From: JASEHD01 sp964471945
GTDB lineage: Bacteria; Bacteroidota; Ignavibacteria; UBA10030; SZUA-254
Direction: 5' to 3'
Length of the DNA stretch: 36,963 nucleotides
NCBI GenBank assembly: GCA_964471945.1
Contig: CAYYIJ010000014.1
Coordinates: forward strand, 1-36,963
A program made the position numbers and the translations under genes. Below the pieces are notes generated by a model that saw only the letters and a program-made list of their open reading frames with translations, was not told where the DNA came from and ran no database searches. Shown one piece after another: positions 1 through 8,201 of this stretch (positions are counted from its first letter, which is position 1; every line of letters starts with the position of its first letter).

Positions 1-1307
1 GCACATATCTCTTGAGCAGCCGGCGATACTGTACAACTCGGATTCGGATTTACTGCTAACCTAACTGTATCTCTTCTTGAACTGCATTCGTTTGTACCTT
101 CCAATTGGATGTATGCTACCCCTGAGCCCGTAAATGTAACAGTAGATGTCAAGGATAACGGATTATCAATCGATACAGGACCGCTAATAATAGACCATGA
201 CCAACTATCGGCATTATATACAGTACCATTTAGAGTGAATGTTGACGTCGGTCCTTCAAAACATTTTTCTTGATCTATTCCTGCATTAACAGTTGGTGGT
301 GGAATAAGTGGGAAACCAATAGGACCTGCAAAATCTTTTAACTCGCTGGTGAAAGAAGGGGAAGTACGAGTTTTAAACAAAACAGTTGCTGCTGGATTAC
401 ATTTATCCGGAGGTAGAACTCCTAGGCCGGTCAGATCTATTGCTATCTCAACAAATTGAAGTGCAACTGTAGTGCTGGTTGGGTTACCATTTGGTGCCAC
501 ACCCATCCCCGGCGCGACAGATGGAACATCGAGATTATTAGTTGTGATGAACACAAATCCTGGAGAGGGTGGGGCAGGGTTAGACCATACTCCAGCTGCT
601 GTCCAGTTACGAATTTCAACTATTGGTACCTCACCGCCCTTTGCGTAGTTAATTACAGCTAATACGTCGCCAACACTGCGTCCACCGATCGGTCCATTAC
701 CAACTAATTTACCAGTGGTAGGTGATGTAAATGTTTGTACAATTCCAGCTTGATTATACTCAAGGTCTACATAGCTTGCACCGTTCGTAGCACGAGTTTC
801 AAAACCACCCATTATCCAAACATGCCCGTCTCCATCTACTCTTGTATGAAGGTAGGTATTAGTGATATCATTTTTTTGCGGACCTCCACTTCCAGCACCA
901 CCCCATTCCCATGGCTCAGTACTGGCAGTGTGAATGGGATCACCATTTTTATTGCTACCAACAAATTGAGTACTATCAATACTTGTTGCCCAGTTGCGAT
1001 CACGGAACCATGTGCTTTTCGTTGCTACATTAAATCCGGGAATAGATACACCTGCTGATTGGATCAGAAGTGCATTTCCGGATGGTCCTTGAGACCAATC
1101 ATCACCGGTTGGATAACTAGCCCCTATTGGAACGATGCCGGAAAAGAAATTAGCATCGATCTCAACACCTGCAGCTCGGCCTGGAACCCCAGGTTGGGTA
1201 TAAACACTACTTGCAAAAGCAAGTGTACAAATTATAATTACGCAACAAAGCAACCACAAGGTGAAAACTTTGCTACGCATACTACATATATTAAATTTGG
1301 GTAACAT
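1..1307 (-). CDS. Large exported surface protein with PKD/Ig-like repeats (N-terminal part, truncated by window edge)
   Basis: An open reading frame of 435 codons runs leftward from an ATG at 1307 and leaves the window without a stop. An AGGAGG ribosome binding site lies 4 nt before this ATG. A second ATG at codon 10 has no such site, so the first is chosen. Residues 12-32 are a long hydrophobic stretch ending in AFASS, a signal peptide. Residues of about 35-320 are rich in Gly, Asn, Thr and Trp and match no family I recognise. From about residue 330 the text is typical of PKD/Ig-like repeats of Bacteroidetes surface proteins: VNAGIDQ, a Cys, then SWSWSIISGP, and a new unit seems to begin with NPNPSCTV at the edge. 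Such proteins are often T9SS-exported adhesins or gliding-type proteins, but the C-terminus is not visible here. Function is inferred only from architecture. Confidence 0.8.
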   Translation of the reverse strand, partial: MLPKFNICSMRSKVFTLWLLCCVIIICTLAFASSVYTQPGVPGRAAGVEIDANFFSGIVPIGASYPTGDDWSQGPSGNALLIQSAGVSIPGFNVATKSTWFRDRNWATSIDSTQFVGSNKNGDPIHTASTEPWEWGGAGSGGPQKNDITNTYLHTRVDGDGHVWIMGGFETRATNGASYVDLEYNQAGIVQTFTSPTTGKLVGNGPIGGRSVGDVLAVINYAKGGEVPIVEIRNWTAAGVWSNPAPPSPGFVFITTNNLDVPSVAPGMGVAPNGNPTSTTVALQFVEIAIDLTGLGVLPPDKCNPAATVLFKTRTSPSFTSELKDFAGPIGFPLIPPPTVNAGIDQEKCFEGPTSTFTLNGTVYNADSWSWSIISGPVSIDNPLSLTSTVTFTGSGVAYIQLEGTNECSSRRDTVRLAVNPNPSCTVSPAAQEIC

Positions 1308-1750
1308 AAACCCTCCTAAAAAAATTTATTAGTGAATTAATTATTATTTTCATTTCTTTTATCTCACTTCAATATTATTCATCTCATCAATAGATAAAAA
1401 TCCATAGCGAAACATAGAACATTAGAATCATTCCGCTAAAAAACTTTAAAAAATTATTTGAGAAAATTAATGTATGAAGTAGTTTTAATATAACTCATTA
1501 GTTTATGAATGTCAAGTTAAATTTTCTACTTTTTTCCCATTTTATCCGATTTCCAAGTTGGGAATCCACATTTTACCTGTTTTAATAAAACAGGAAAATT
1601 GAATAACTTTTTTATCGTGCCAAGATTTTTGTAAATGTAGACACTAAGATCGAAAGAATAGAGCATTTTTACACTTTTTTAAGGATTATCTCGTAAGGAA
1701 ATATTACTGAATGTTAAACAACTCCCACTTATGAAAAATTTAAGGTGAGA
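1308..1750. other. Intergenic region between nuoN and the surface protein gene
   Basis: These 443 bp are very AT-rich and hold no credible gene. They contain the promoter and leader described separately, and an 8-bp inverted repeat CCTGTTTT/AAAACAGG with a 3-nt loop at 1576-1594. No U-tract follows the repeat on either strand, so it is not a convincing terminator. A palindrome, AGGTGA-N2-TCACCT, at 1743-1756 overlaps the nuoN stop codon. Confidence 0.6.
1487..1515 (-). promoter_or_regulatory. Sigma70-type promoter of the surface protein gene
   Basis: On the minus strand TTGACA (1515-1510) and TATATT (1492-1487) are separated by exactly 17 bp. Transcription would start near 1480, giving a 5' leader of about 170 nt before the ATG at 1307. 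The leader contains a hairpin with arms TAGCGGAA and TTTCGCTA (8 bp including one G-U pair, 18-nt loop). A leader of this length leaves room for regulation, but I recognise no known riboswitch. Confidence 0.65.
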
Positions 1751-3250
1751 TCACCTAAGACCAAACATCGTCACTGATGCTTGTGCAAATTCTGTTAAAA
1801 AACCAAAATAAACGCCAAGAACGATTGTTGGTATTACTAAAATCAAGAGAACAATTATTTGAATAGCAGAAAATTGTATCGATTCTAAAGAACCTTCAGG
1901 ATCGCGTAGGAACATGTTCCTAATTATTCGAACATAATAATAAAGAGAAACAACACTATTCAACACCCCGACAATCGCAAGCCAAAACCATTTTGCGTTG
2001 ATGAGTGCTGCGAAGATATATAACTTACCGATGAAACCGGCTGTCGGCGGAAGTCCCGTGAGTGAAAGCAAAAAAATTGTAAGCGATACACCAATCAATG
2101 GCGTTCTATATCCGAGTCCTTTGTAATCCTCGATATCTTCACTGTTTGTCTTGTTAGCAACAAGCATCACAGTATAGAATGCACCTAAATTCATGAAAAG
2201 ATAAACCACAAAGTATATCATGATCGCTGATAAACCTTCATTACTCAATACGACAATTCCCATTAACATGTAACCTGCATGAGCGATGCTTGAATACGCA
2301 AGAAGCCGCTTCAAATTATTTTGCCAGACGGCAACAAGATTTCCGATAGTCATCGTAAGAATGGAAAGCGCTGCAAATACATAATTCCACTCCAAGCCTC
2401 TAAAAATTGCCCAGTAACCCGTAGCGAGGTTGCCAACCGATGGATCAATGAATGATATCTTGAAAAACCTTATCATCATTGCAAAACCGGCTGCTTTCGA
2501 GGCAACTGAGAGGAAAGCTGTAATTGTAATCGGTGCACCTTCATACACATCGGGTGTCCAGAAATGAAATGGGACTGCCGATATTTTATATCCAAATCCG
2601 ACAATGATTAGAATGGTTGCTATTATTAGAGCAACTAAGTTAATCTCACTTACTACTAATGCTTGATTAATTCCATAAATATCAACAGAGCCTGTCAAGC
2701 CATACAAGATTGAAATTCCATACAACATCATTCCCGACGAAACGGCTCCATATATAACGTATTTCAATGATGCTTCACTTGAGTCCTTTGCTTCTTTCGT
2801 ATAACCAGTAAGTATGTAGGAGCTAAGACTCGTTAGCTCCAATGCGAGATACATCATTAACAAATTCGTTGCTCCAGACATTAGAAACATCCCTAATGTG
2901 GCAGCAATGAGCAATGAATAATATTCACCAACACTTCGAGAGCCATTATTTAACTCGTTCGAGTGCATTGAGAAAACCACAATAAATAATGTACTCAGTA
3001 GAATAAGAAATTTAAAGAAGATACTGAATGCATCAACTGCAAACATATTGAAAAAGATTGAACTCGCTTCGACCGATGATTGCTGATAAACAAAGTATCC
3101 CGTAATAATCAGTCCAATAAAAGCAAGCCAAGCCGTTGGTGAATTTTTCTTCCTGATAATTAAATCAACAACAATCAGAACACAGAAAGTTATAGTCAAT
3201 GCAGCTTCGGGCTGAAGAAGTTTGGCGCTATTTATAATTTGTTCGAGCAT
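1751..3250 (-). CDS. nuoN: NADH-quinone oxidoreductase subunit N
   Basis: This 499-residue polytopic membrane protein is one of the three antiporter-like subunits of the complex I membrane arm. It carries the family signatures YLALELTSLSSYIL (helix with the conserved Glu) and KRLLAYSSIAHAGYMLMG (conserved Lys and the AYSSIAH motif), and VPFHFWTPDVYEGAP in the middle. The length is normal for the family. It is the last gene of the nuo operon, 42 bp after nuoM. That gap holds one copy of a 33-nt A-rich repeat. There is no clear Shine-Dalgarno sequence, and the ATG at 3250 gives the expected N-terminus. Confidence 0.95.
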   Translation of the reverse strand: MLEQIINSAKLLQPEAALTITFCVLIVVDLIIRKKNSPTAWLAFIGLIITGYFVYQQSSVEASSIFFNMFAVDAFSIFFKFLILLSTLFIVVFSMHSNELNNGSRSVGEYYSLLIAATLGMFLMSGATNLLMMYLALELTSLSSYILTGYTKEAKDSSEASLKYVIYGAVSSGMMLYGISILYGLTGSVDIYGINQALVVSEINLVALIIATILIIVGFGYKISAVPFHFWTPDVYEGAPITITAFLSVASKAAGFAMMIRFFKISFIDPSVGNLATGYWAIFRGLEWNYVFAALSILTMTIGNLVAVWQNNLKRLLAYSSIAHAGYMLMGIVVLSNEGLSAIMIYFVVYLFMNLGAFYTVMLVANKTNSEDIEDYKGLGYRTPLIGVSLTIFLLSLTGLPPTAGFIGKLYIFAALINAKWFWLAIVGVLNSVVSLYYYVRIIRNMFLRDPEGSLESIQFSAIQIIVLLILVIPTIVLGVYFGFLTEFAQASVTMFGLR

Positions 3251-3254
3251 GAAA

Positions 3255-3287
3255 TCAATTCAAAAGTCAAAAGGAAAAATTCAAAAA
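3255..3287. repeat. A-rich 33-nt intercistronic repeat, copy A (nuoM/nuoN gap)
   Basis: This copy begins TCAATTCAAAAGTCAAAAGG and matches the segment at 7657-7689 at 30 of 33 positions by direct comparison. The differences are at positions 7, 13 and 28 of the unit. It fills most of the 42-bp gap between nuoM and nuoN. Confidence 0.6.
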
Positions 3288-3292
3288 TGCTT

Positions 3293-4897
3293 TTATGGTA
3301 CGATAGATGCTATGGCGTTACTCTGGCCAATGATACTTACTAGATTATTCACAGCAGAAGTCATTAAATCAATTGCTGGCGATGGATAAATTCCCAGGAA
3401 AATAACGATAATAGCTAAAGGCACTAATGTAAAAAGCTCACGTCCATTTATGTCGGGTAATGTTTTCCACTTTTCAGGAATTGTTCCAAGGAAAACACGC
3501 TGTAAAGTCCAAAGCATATAAGCAGCAGTCAGCACAATGCCTACAATTGAAGCAATCGTAATCGTGCGAATCGCTTCGACTTGAAATGCACCCAAGAAAG
3601 CAAACGCTTCGCTGATAAATCCGCTCAAACCGGGCAGACCAAGTGCAGCAAAGAATGCGATTGTCATGACACCTGAATATTTCGGCATCTGGTTCATTAA
3701 GCCGCCGAAATCGTTCAGACCACGAGTGTGTGCTCTGTCGTAAATAACACCTACGATTAAAAAGAGCATTGCAGTGATTGTTCCATGATTGAACATTTGA
3801 AGCACGGCACCAGTAACTCCCTGGGTATTTAGTGCTGCCATTCCGAGTATTACGATACCCATGTGACTAATACTCGAATATGCAATCAGTTTTTTAAAAT
3901 CCTCTTGTGCCATTGCAACTAATGCACCGTAAACGATATTTATAAATCCAAGAATCGCAAGCGGGATTTGATAAAACACTGTTGCATCCGGGAACATTGG
4001 AAAACTAATCCTCAACAATCCATAAGTTCCCATTTTTAATAACACGCCAGCAAGAATTACACTAATTGCTGTCGGAGCTTCAACGTGTGCATCGGGCAGC
4101 CATGTATGGAATGGAAATATCGGAACCTTAATTGCAAAACCTATAAACAATGCAATGAATGCAACATAACGCCACGATGTATTGATACCGCTCAGAATTG
4201 AGCCGGGATCGTAATTTGTCGGATTCATCATTGCGAGCATGTTGAAAGTATGAATCTTCTCACCCGTAGCAGGATCAATAACCGAAACGCTGAAGTAAAG
4301 CGCCAACATTGCGAGCAGCATAAGAACGCTTCCGAACAATGTATATAGGAAAAACTTGATCGCAGCATACTCTCGTCGAGGACCACCCCAGATGCCAATC
4401 AAGAAGTACATAGGCAGTAACATCACTTCCCAGAAAACATAGAATAAGAAAAAGTCTAAAGAAACGAAGACACCCATCATGCCTGTATCGAGAAGAAGTA
4501 ATAGAGCGAAGTATCCTTTTACAGATTTTTCGATATTCCATGAAGCAAATACAGCTATGAAAGAAATTAATGCGGTCAAGATGACCATTAGAACACTTAA
4601 TCCATCTATTCCTAAAAAGTATTCAATATGAATTCTACCGAACCACGCAACTGAGGGAATATCAATCCATGTTCCTTTCTCGATAAATTGAAATCCTTCG
4701 AGAGTATTTACACCCGACATTCCACGATTAAAACTCATGTAAATAATCACAGCAAGTATCACTTGCAGTGCTGTAAAAAATGCCGATGACCACCTAATAG
4801 CATTCTTGTTTTCTTTGGGGAGAAGTAGAACAAGAATCATTCCTACAATCGGCAGGAAGGTTATCCATGATAATATGCCTATACCTAAAAAGTTCAT
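3293..4897 (-). CDS. nuoM: NADH-quinone oxidoreductase subunit M
   Basis: This 534-residue antiporter-like subunit belongs to the complex I membrane arm and pumps protons across the inner membrane. Visible signatures include YVFWEVMLLPMYFLIGIWGG (proton-path Glu and the MYFLIGIWGG motif), PFHTWLPDAHVEAPTA, and KKLIAYSSISHMGIVILG with its conserved Lys. The length is typical. It lies between nuoL (133-bp gap with a stem-loop) and nuoN (42-bp gap). I see nothing unusual in the protein. Confidence 0.96.
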   Translation of the reverse strand: MNFLGIGILSWITFLPIVGMILVLLLPKENKNAIRWSSAFFTALQVILAVIIYMSFNRGMSGVNTLEGFQFIEKGTWIDIPSVAWFGRIHIEYFLGIDGLSVLMVILTALISFIAVFASWNIEKSVKGYFALLLLLDTGMMGVFVSLDFFLFYVFWEVMLLPMYFLIGIWGGPRREYAAIKFFLYTLFGSVLMLLAMLALYFSVSVIDPATGEKIHTFNMLAMMNPTNYDPGSILSGINTSWRYVAFIALFIGFAIKVPIFPFHTWLPDAHVEAPTAISVILAGVLLKMGTYGLLRISFPMFPDATVFYQIPLAILGFINIVYGALVAMAQEDFKKLIAYSSISHMGIVILGMAALNTQGVTGAVLQMFNHGTITAMLFLIVGVIYDRAHTRGLNDFGGLMNQMPKYSGVMTIAFFAALGLPGLSGFISEAFAFLGAFQVEAIRTITIASIVGIVLTAAYMLWTLQRVFLGTIPEKWKTLPDINGRELFTLVPLAIIVIFLGIYPSPAIDLMTSAVNNLVSIIGQSNAIASIVP

Positions 4898-4960
4898 TAC
4901 TGATTTCCTATAACTTTATTTTAAAATTCAAAATCATTTGCCGTTCAAATGATGGAGTAT

Positions 4961-5025
4961 TGGATTGATGAAGTAATGGAGTATTGAAAAATAACTTTCC
5001 ATCACTCCATTATTCCAGTAATCCA
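4961..5025. repeat. Intercistronic stem-loop built from degenerate repeats (nuoL/nuoM gap)
   Basis: In the 133-bp nuoL-nuoM gap, TAATGGAGT (4974-4982) pairs perfectly with ACTCCATTA (5004-5012). Outside it, TGGATT (4961-4966) pairs with AATCCA (5020-5025), with a 7-nt internal loop on each side. The motif ATGGAGTATTG also occurs twice as a direct repeat (4952-4962 and 4976-4986). No U-tract follows on the transcribed strand, so this looks like an mRNA hairpin or repeat insertion rather than a terminator. Confidence 0.6.
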
Positions 5026-5030
5026 TTTTA

Positions 5031-7277
5031 TTATCTAAACACATAAAATAAAACCATCACACCTAAAAGCACAAACACAATGTAAGTTTGGACTCGTCCT
5101 GTTTGGAATTTTCTGAAAATCATTCCAAAAAAACCTGAGAAATATGCAACACCGTTCACAAGTCCATCGACCACATGCAAATCGAATCCACCAGCACCAG
5201 CCCAGAAGAAGAAGAAAGTCAAGGCACCGGATAGAATCGCCATGACAATTGCTGTTATAAAAGAACCTTCTAGCCAGAACCACTGACCGACAAAGAATGC
5301 AACAAGTACAGAGATAATCCCGCCGAGAATTAAAAAGATTGAGGCGCTTGTTTTTTGTTCCTTAACATGATCGGTGTAACCGAAAACAATTGCCCTCGTC
5401 CAGCTTGCTGTTCCGTTTACTAAACCATCGATTATATTATTATCAAACCACCTGAGAACACGTGTAAATGCATGTGTTGCACCAACAACTAACAAACCAT
5501 AAAGCTCGTCGAAATACCATTTGTTGAGTAAGAACTTGTAAAGACCATCGAACTTTTGTGCTATTGCATCAGCGTTTATTTTTTTCCACTTGTAAGTTGC
5601 AAAAGCAATAAGAATTCCAATCCCGGCAACGGCCAAAGATAAAATCATAGCGGGAACATGCGCGTGATGGAGCGATTCTTCAAAGGTTTCAATTTCTGTT
5701 GCTCGGACACTTTCAGGTACAACGGAGACTGGTCTCTCCATAGCATGATAAAACCATCCAGAAGACGCACCGAATGGATTGAAAGAGAAAAATACGAAGA
5801 AACTAAGGACTGCAAAAATGATGAGTGGGATCGTCATAGTCTTCGGTGATTCATGAATATGTTCGATACGATGATTATCAACATGATCACCTAAGAAGGT
5901 AATAATAACAAGTCGGAACATATAGAATGCAGTTAAGCCGGCAACTAAAAATCCGATAATCGGTATCAAGTAATGACCGGTTAGTCCGCCGAATGCGATT
6001 GTGCCTGCGAGAATTTCGTCTTTACTTAAAAATCCAGAAGTAAACGGAACGCCGCTAATCGCCAATGTGTACATGAGGAATGTGAAGAAGGTAATCTTCA
6101 TCTTCCTCCCTAACCCGCCCATATTTCGGATATCTTGTGGATCGGTATGATGGTCGCCTTGATGATGAAGTGCATGATGCATACCGTAAATCACTGAGCC
6201 AGAACCAAGAAACAATCCTGCTTTGAACATAGCATGAGTTGTAAGATGGAAAAAACCAGCAGTGTAGGCACCAACTCCAATGCCCATCACCATGTAGCCC
6301 AACTGTGAAATAGTAGAGTATGCAAGAACTTTTTTAATATCATTTTGGGCAATCGCTATTGTTGCTGAGATGAAAGCAGTAATCGCACCGATGTATGCAA
6401 TTGTCATTAGTGCTTCCGCTGTCATGATCGGGAAAGTGCGAGCTACAAGATAAACACCCGCGGCAACCATCGTTGCGGCATGAATCAATGCACTAACTGG
6501 AGTGGGTCCTTCCATCGCATCGGGCAACCATACATGCAATGGAAACTGCGCCGATTTACCAATCGCACCACAGAAAATTAAAATTCCAGCAGCGGTTAAC
6601 CAAGCTTCACTTCCCATCGGAATTTTTCCATTACTGATTGCAGAAAAAATCTCATTAAAGCCAAACGTTCTAAAAGTAAAATAGAGAATCAGAATACCGG
6701 CAAACATTCCAATATCACCAATTCGATTGACGACAAATGCCTTGATTGCTGCATTGGATGCGGATTTTTTCTCGTACCAGTGACCGATGAGCAAGTATGA
6801 ACTCAATCCAACAAGCTCCCACCCGACATACATCGTGAAGAAATTATTAGTAAGGACAATAACTTGCATCGAGAATGTGAATATTCCTAAATACGCAAAG
6901 TACCTTGAATACCTAACATCCCCGTGCATGTAACCGATAGAGAAGAGATGAACGAAAGCACTTACAATGCACACGACAACCATCATGATTGCCGATAGGT
7001 TATCAATAACCAAACCGAGATGAACTTGAACAAAACCTATCAACGGTACATTTCCAAAATCAATCCACTTGAAACTATAGTTGATTGCCTCTGGAAAACT
7101 TGTGAGCTTAAAGTACATTACAACGAACGACAATACAAGCGATATAAAAAGTATCGATGTGCCGAACCAATCACCTTGCCGTGAAAATCTTTTCCCGAAA
7201 AATATCAACGTGAGAAAACTTACGAGAGGTAGAAATAAAATTAACAATGAAAACCGAACAAGCAGCTCTTGTGTCAT
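5031..7277 (-). CDS. nuoL: NADH-quinone oxidoreductase subunit L with extended C-terminus
   Basis: This is the largest antiporter-like subunit of the membrane arm. Signatures include YVGWELVGLSSYLLIGHWYE, PLHVWLPDAMEGPTPVSALIHAATMVAAGVY (cut here into two known blocks, HVWLPDAMEGPTPV and SALIHAATMVAAGVY), and KKVLAYSTISQLGYMVMG. At 748 residues it is longer than the roughly 610-residue E. coli protein. The extra length is C-terminal: a (I/V)DGLVNG motif appears twice, at residues of about 616-622 and 703-709. The copies are separated by about 80 residues with two hydrophobic segments, and only the second is followed by the usual FQTGRVQTY ending. This suggests a partial internal duplication. 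It is followed by nuoM after 133 bp. Confidence 0.95.
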   Translation of the reverse strand: MTQELLVRFSLLILFLPLVSFLTLIFFGKRFSRQGDWFGTSILFISLVLSFVVMYFKLTSFPEAINYSFKWIDFGNVPLIGFVQVHLGLVIDNLSAIMMVVVCIVSAFVHLFSIGYMHGDVRYSRYFAYLGIFTFSMQVIVLTNNFFTMYVGWELVGLSSYLLIGHWYEKKSASNAAIKAFVVNRIGDIGMFAGILILYFTFRTFGFNEIFSAISNGKIPMGSEAWLTAAGILIFCGAIGKSAQFPLHVWLPDAMEGPTPVSALIHAATMVAAGVYLVARTFPIMTAEALMTIAYIGAITAFISATIAIAQNDIKKVLAYSTISQLGYMVMGIGVGAYTAGFFHLTTHAMFKAGLFLGSGSVIYGMHHALHHQGDHHTDPQDIRNMGGLGRKMKITFFTFLMYTLAISGVPFTSGFLSKDEILAGTIAFGGLTGHYLIPIIGFLVAGLTAFYMFRLVIITFLGDHVDNHRIEHIHESPKTMTIPLIIFAVLSFFVFFSFNPFGASSGWFYHAMERPVSVVPESVRATEIETFEESLHHAHVPAMILSLAVAGIGILIAFATYKWKKINADAIAQKFDGLYKFLLNKWYFDELYGLLVVGATHAFTRVLRWFDNNIIDGLVNGTASWTRAIVFGYTDHVKEQKTSASIFLILGGIISVLVAFFVGQWFWLEGSFITAIVMAILSGALTFFFFWAGAGGFDLHVVDGLVNGVAYFSGFFGMIFRKFQTGRVQTYIVFVLLGVMVLFYVFR

Positions 7278-7345
7278 AATTCTATCCGATTCTCCTTAAT
7301 CTGTTCATCAATCTGAAATTCACATTCCAAAATCCGCAATATACT

Positions 7346-7654
7346 TCACTCCTTCAACTTATTGATTTCGTCAACATTGACTGTTTGAAACTGCTTATAA
7401 ATATTTAATACAATTGCCAATGCAACAGCGACTTCAGCAGCTGCGAGGATAATTACAAAAACTGCAATCGCTTGTCCATCTAAATTCATCCCACCATAAC
7501 GGGAGAATGCTATAAAATTGATGTTAGCCGCATTCAAAATCAGCTCAATACCCATTAGAACAAGAATTGCATTTTTCCTAGTAATGACTGCATATAAACC
7601 CAGTGAAAAAAGGATTGCACTGACAATAAGATAATGTGTTAAAGTAACTTGCAT
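7346..7654 (-). CDS. nuoK: NADH-quinone oxidoreductase subunit K
   Basis: NuoK is a three-helix membrane subunit linking the Q module to the antiporter-like subunits. The 102-residue product carries GIELILNAANINF with the conserved membrane Glu and AAAEVAVALAIVLNIY with the second Glu, as the family requires. I chose the ATG at 7654, which gives the usual family length and the start MQVTLTHY. A TTG two codons upstream is open but lies inside the intercistronic repeat at 7657-7689 and has no support. nuoJ ends 37 bp upstream. Confidence 0.95.
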   Translation of the reverse strand: MQVTLTHYLIVSAILFSLGLYAVITRKNAILVLMGIELILNAANINFIAFSRYGGMNLDGQAIAVFVIILAAAEVAVALAIVLNIYKQFQTVNVDEINKLKE

Positions 7655-7656
7655 AA

Positions 7657-7689
7657 TCAATTAAAAAGGCAAAAGGAAAAATTAAAAAA
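7657..7689. repeat. A-rich 33-nt intercistronic repeat, copy B (nuoJ/nuoK gap)
   Basis: This copy begins TCAATTAAAAAGGCAAAAGG and is identical to copy A at 3255-3287 at 30 of 33 positions, in the same orientation. It fills the short gap between nuoJ and nuoK and ends about 3 nt upstream of the chosen nuoK start. Confidence 0.6.
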
Positions 7690-7691
7690 AC

Positions 7692-8201
7692 TCACTTGGG
7701 TACACCCTTATCTCGTCGAGCGATCATGGCAGCACCGATTAGAGCAACGAGTAAAACAACTGAAGCAACCTCGAACGGCAGCAAGTAAGTTGTCATAAAC
7801 ATCTCTCCTAATTTGTTCGTAGTTGTTTCCACTTGCGGAATATTCTGAACCACTATCCAATCGGTTGCATAAAAAACACCGCAGAGTGAGCCGGCAGTCA
7901 TTGCAACCAGCAAAGAAGCTGGGAGTGTTTGCATCGTGCCACTTTTTATATCTACGTTGATAACTTTGTTCGTTAACATAACACCGAAGATGAGAAGAAC
8001 GAGTATTCCGCCAACATAGATCAGAAGCTGAACAACCGCAAGAAAATCCGCATTGAGCAGAACATAAATTCCAGCAACACCGAAAAACGTAAACAAAAGT
8101 GAAAACGCTGAGTAGATAATGTTCCGTGAAAACACTACCACACCTGCCGATAGAAGTGTAACCACTGCGAAGAAGTAGAATATTACATCAAATAAATTCA
8201 T
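7692..8201 (-). CDS. nuoJ: NADH-quinone oxidoreductase subunit J
   Basis: This 169-residue membrane subunit of complex I has five predicted hydrophobic segments. The family motif is seen in LLNADFLAVVQLLIYVGGILVL (two blocks, LNADFLAVVQLLIY and VGGILVLLIFGVML), which includes the pi-bulge helix region known for this subunit. The length is normal. The start overlaps the nuoI stop by 4 bp (ATGA), so translation is probably coupled. Confidence 0.94.
   Translation of the reverse strand: MNLFDVIFYFFAVVTLLSAGVVVFSRNIIYSAFSLLFTFFGVAGIYVLLNADFLAVVQLLIYVGGILVLLIFGVMLTNKVINVDIKSGTMQTLPASLLVAMTAGSLCGVFYATDWIVVQNIPQVETTTNKLGEMFMTTYLLPFEVASVVLLVALIGAAMIARRDKGVPK

Noticed and set aside
456..1304. Three + strand reading frames at the left edge
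   Set aside because: They lie antisense to a long uninterrupted minus-strand frame with a signal peptide, promoter and ribosome binding site, and have no protein-like features.
1551..1564. CCAAGTTGG-like string shared with the small RNA loop region at 12517-12526
   Set aside because: The match is about 10 bases long and is a near-palindrome, so it is weak evidence of a shared repeat.
1576..1594. Hairpin CCTGTTTT/AAAACAGG as a nuo operon terminator
   Set aside because: No T-tract follows on the minus strand, so there is no basis to call it a terminator.
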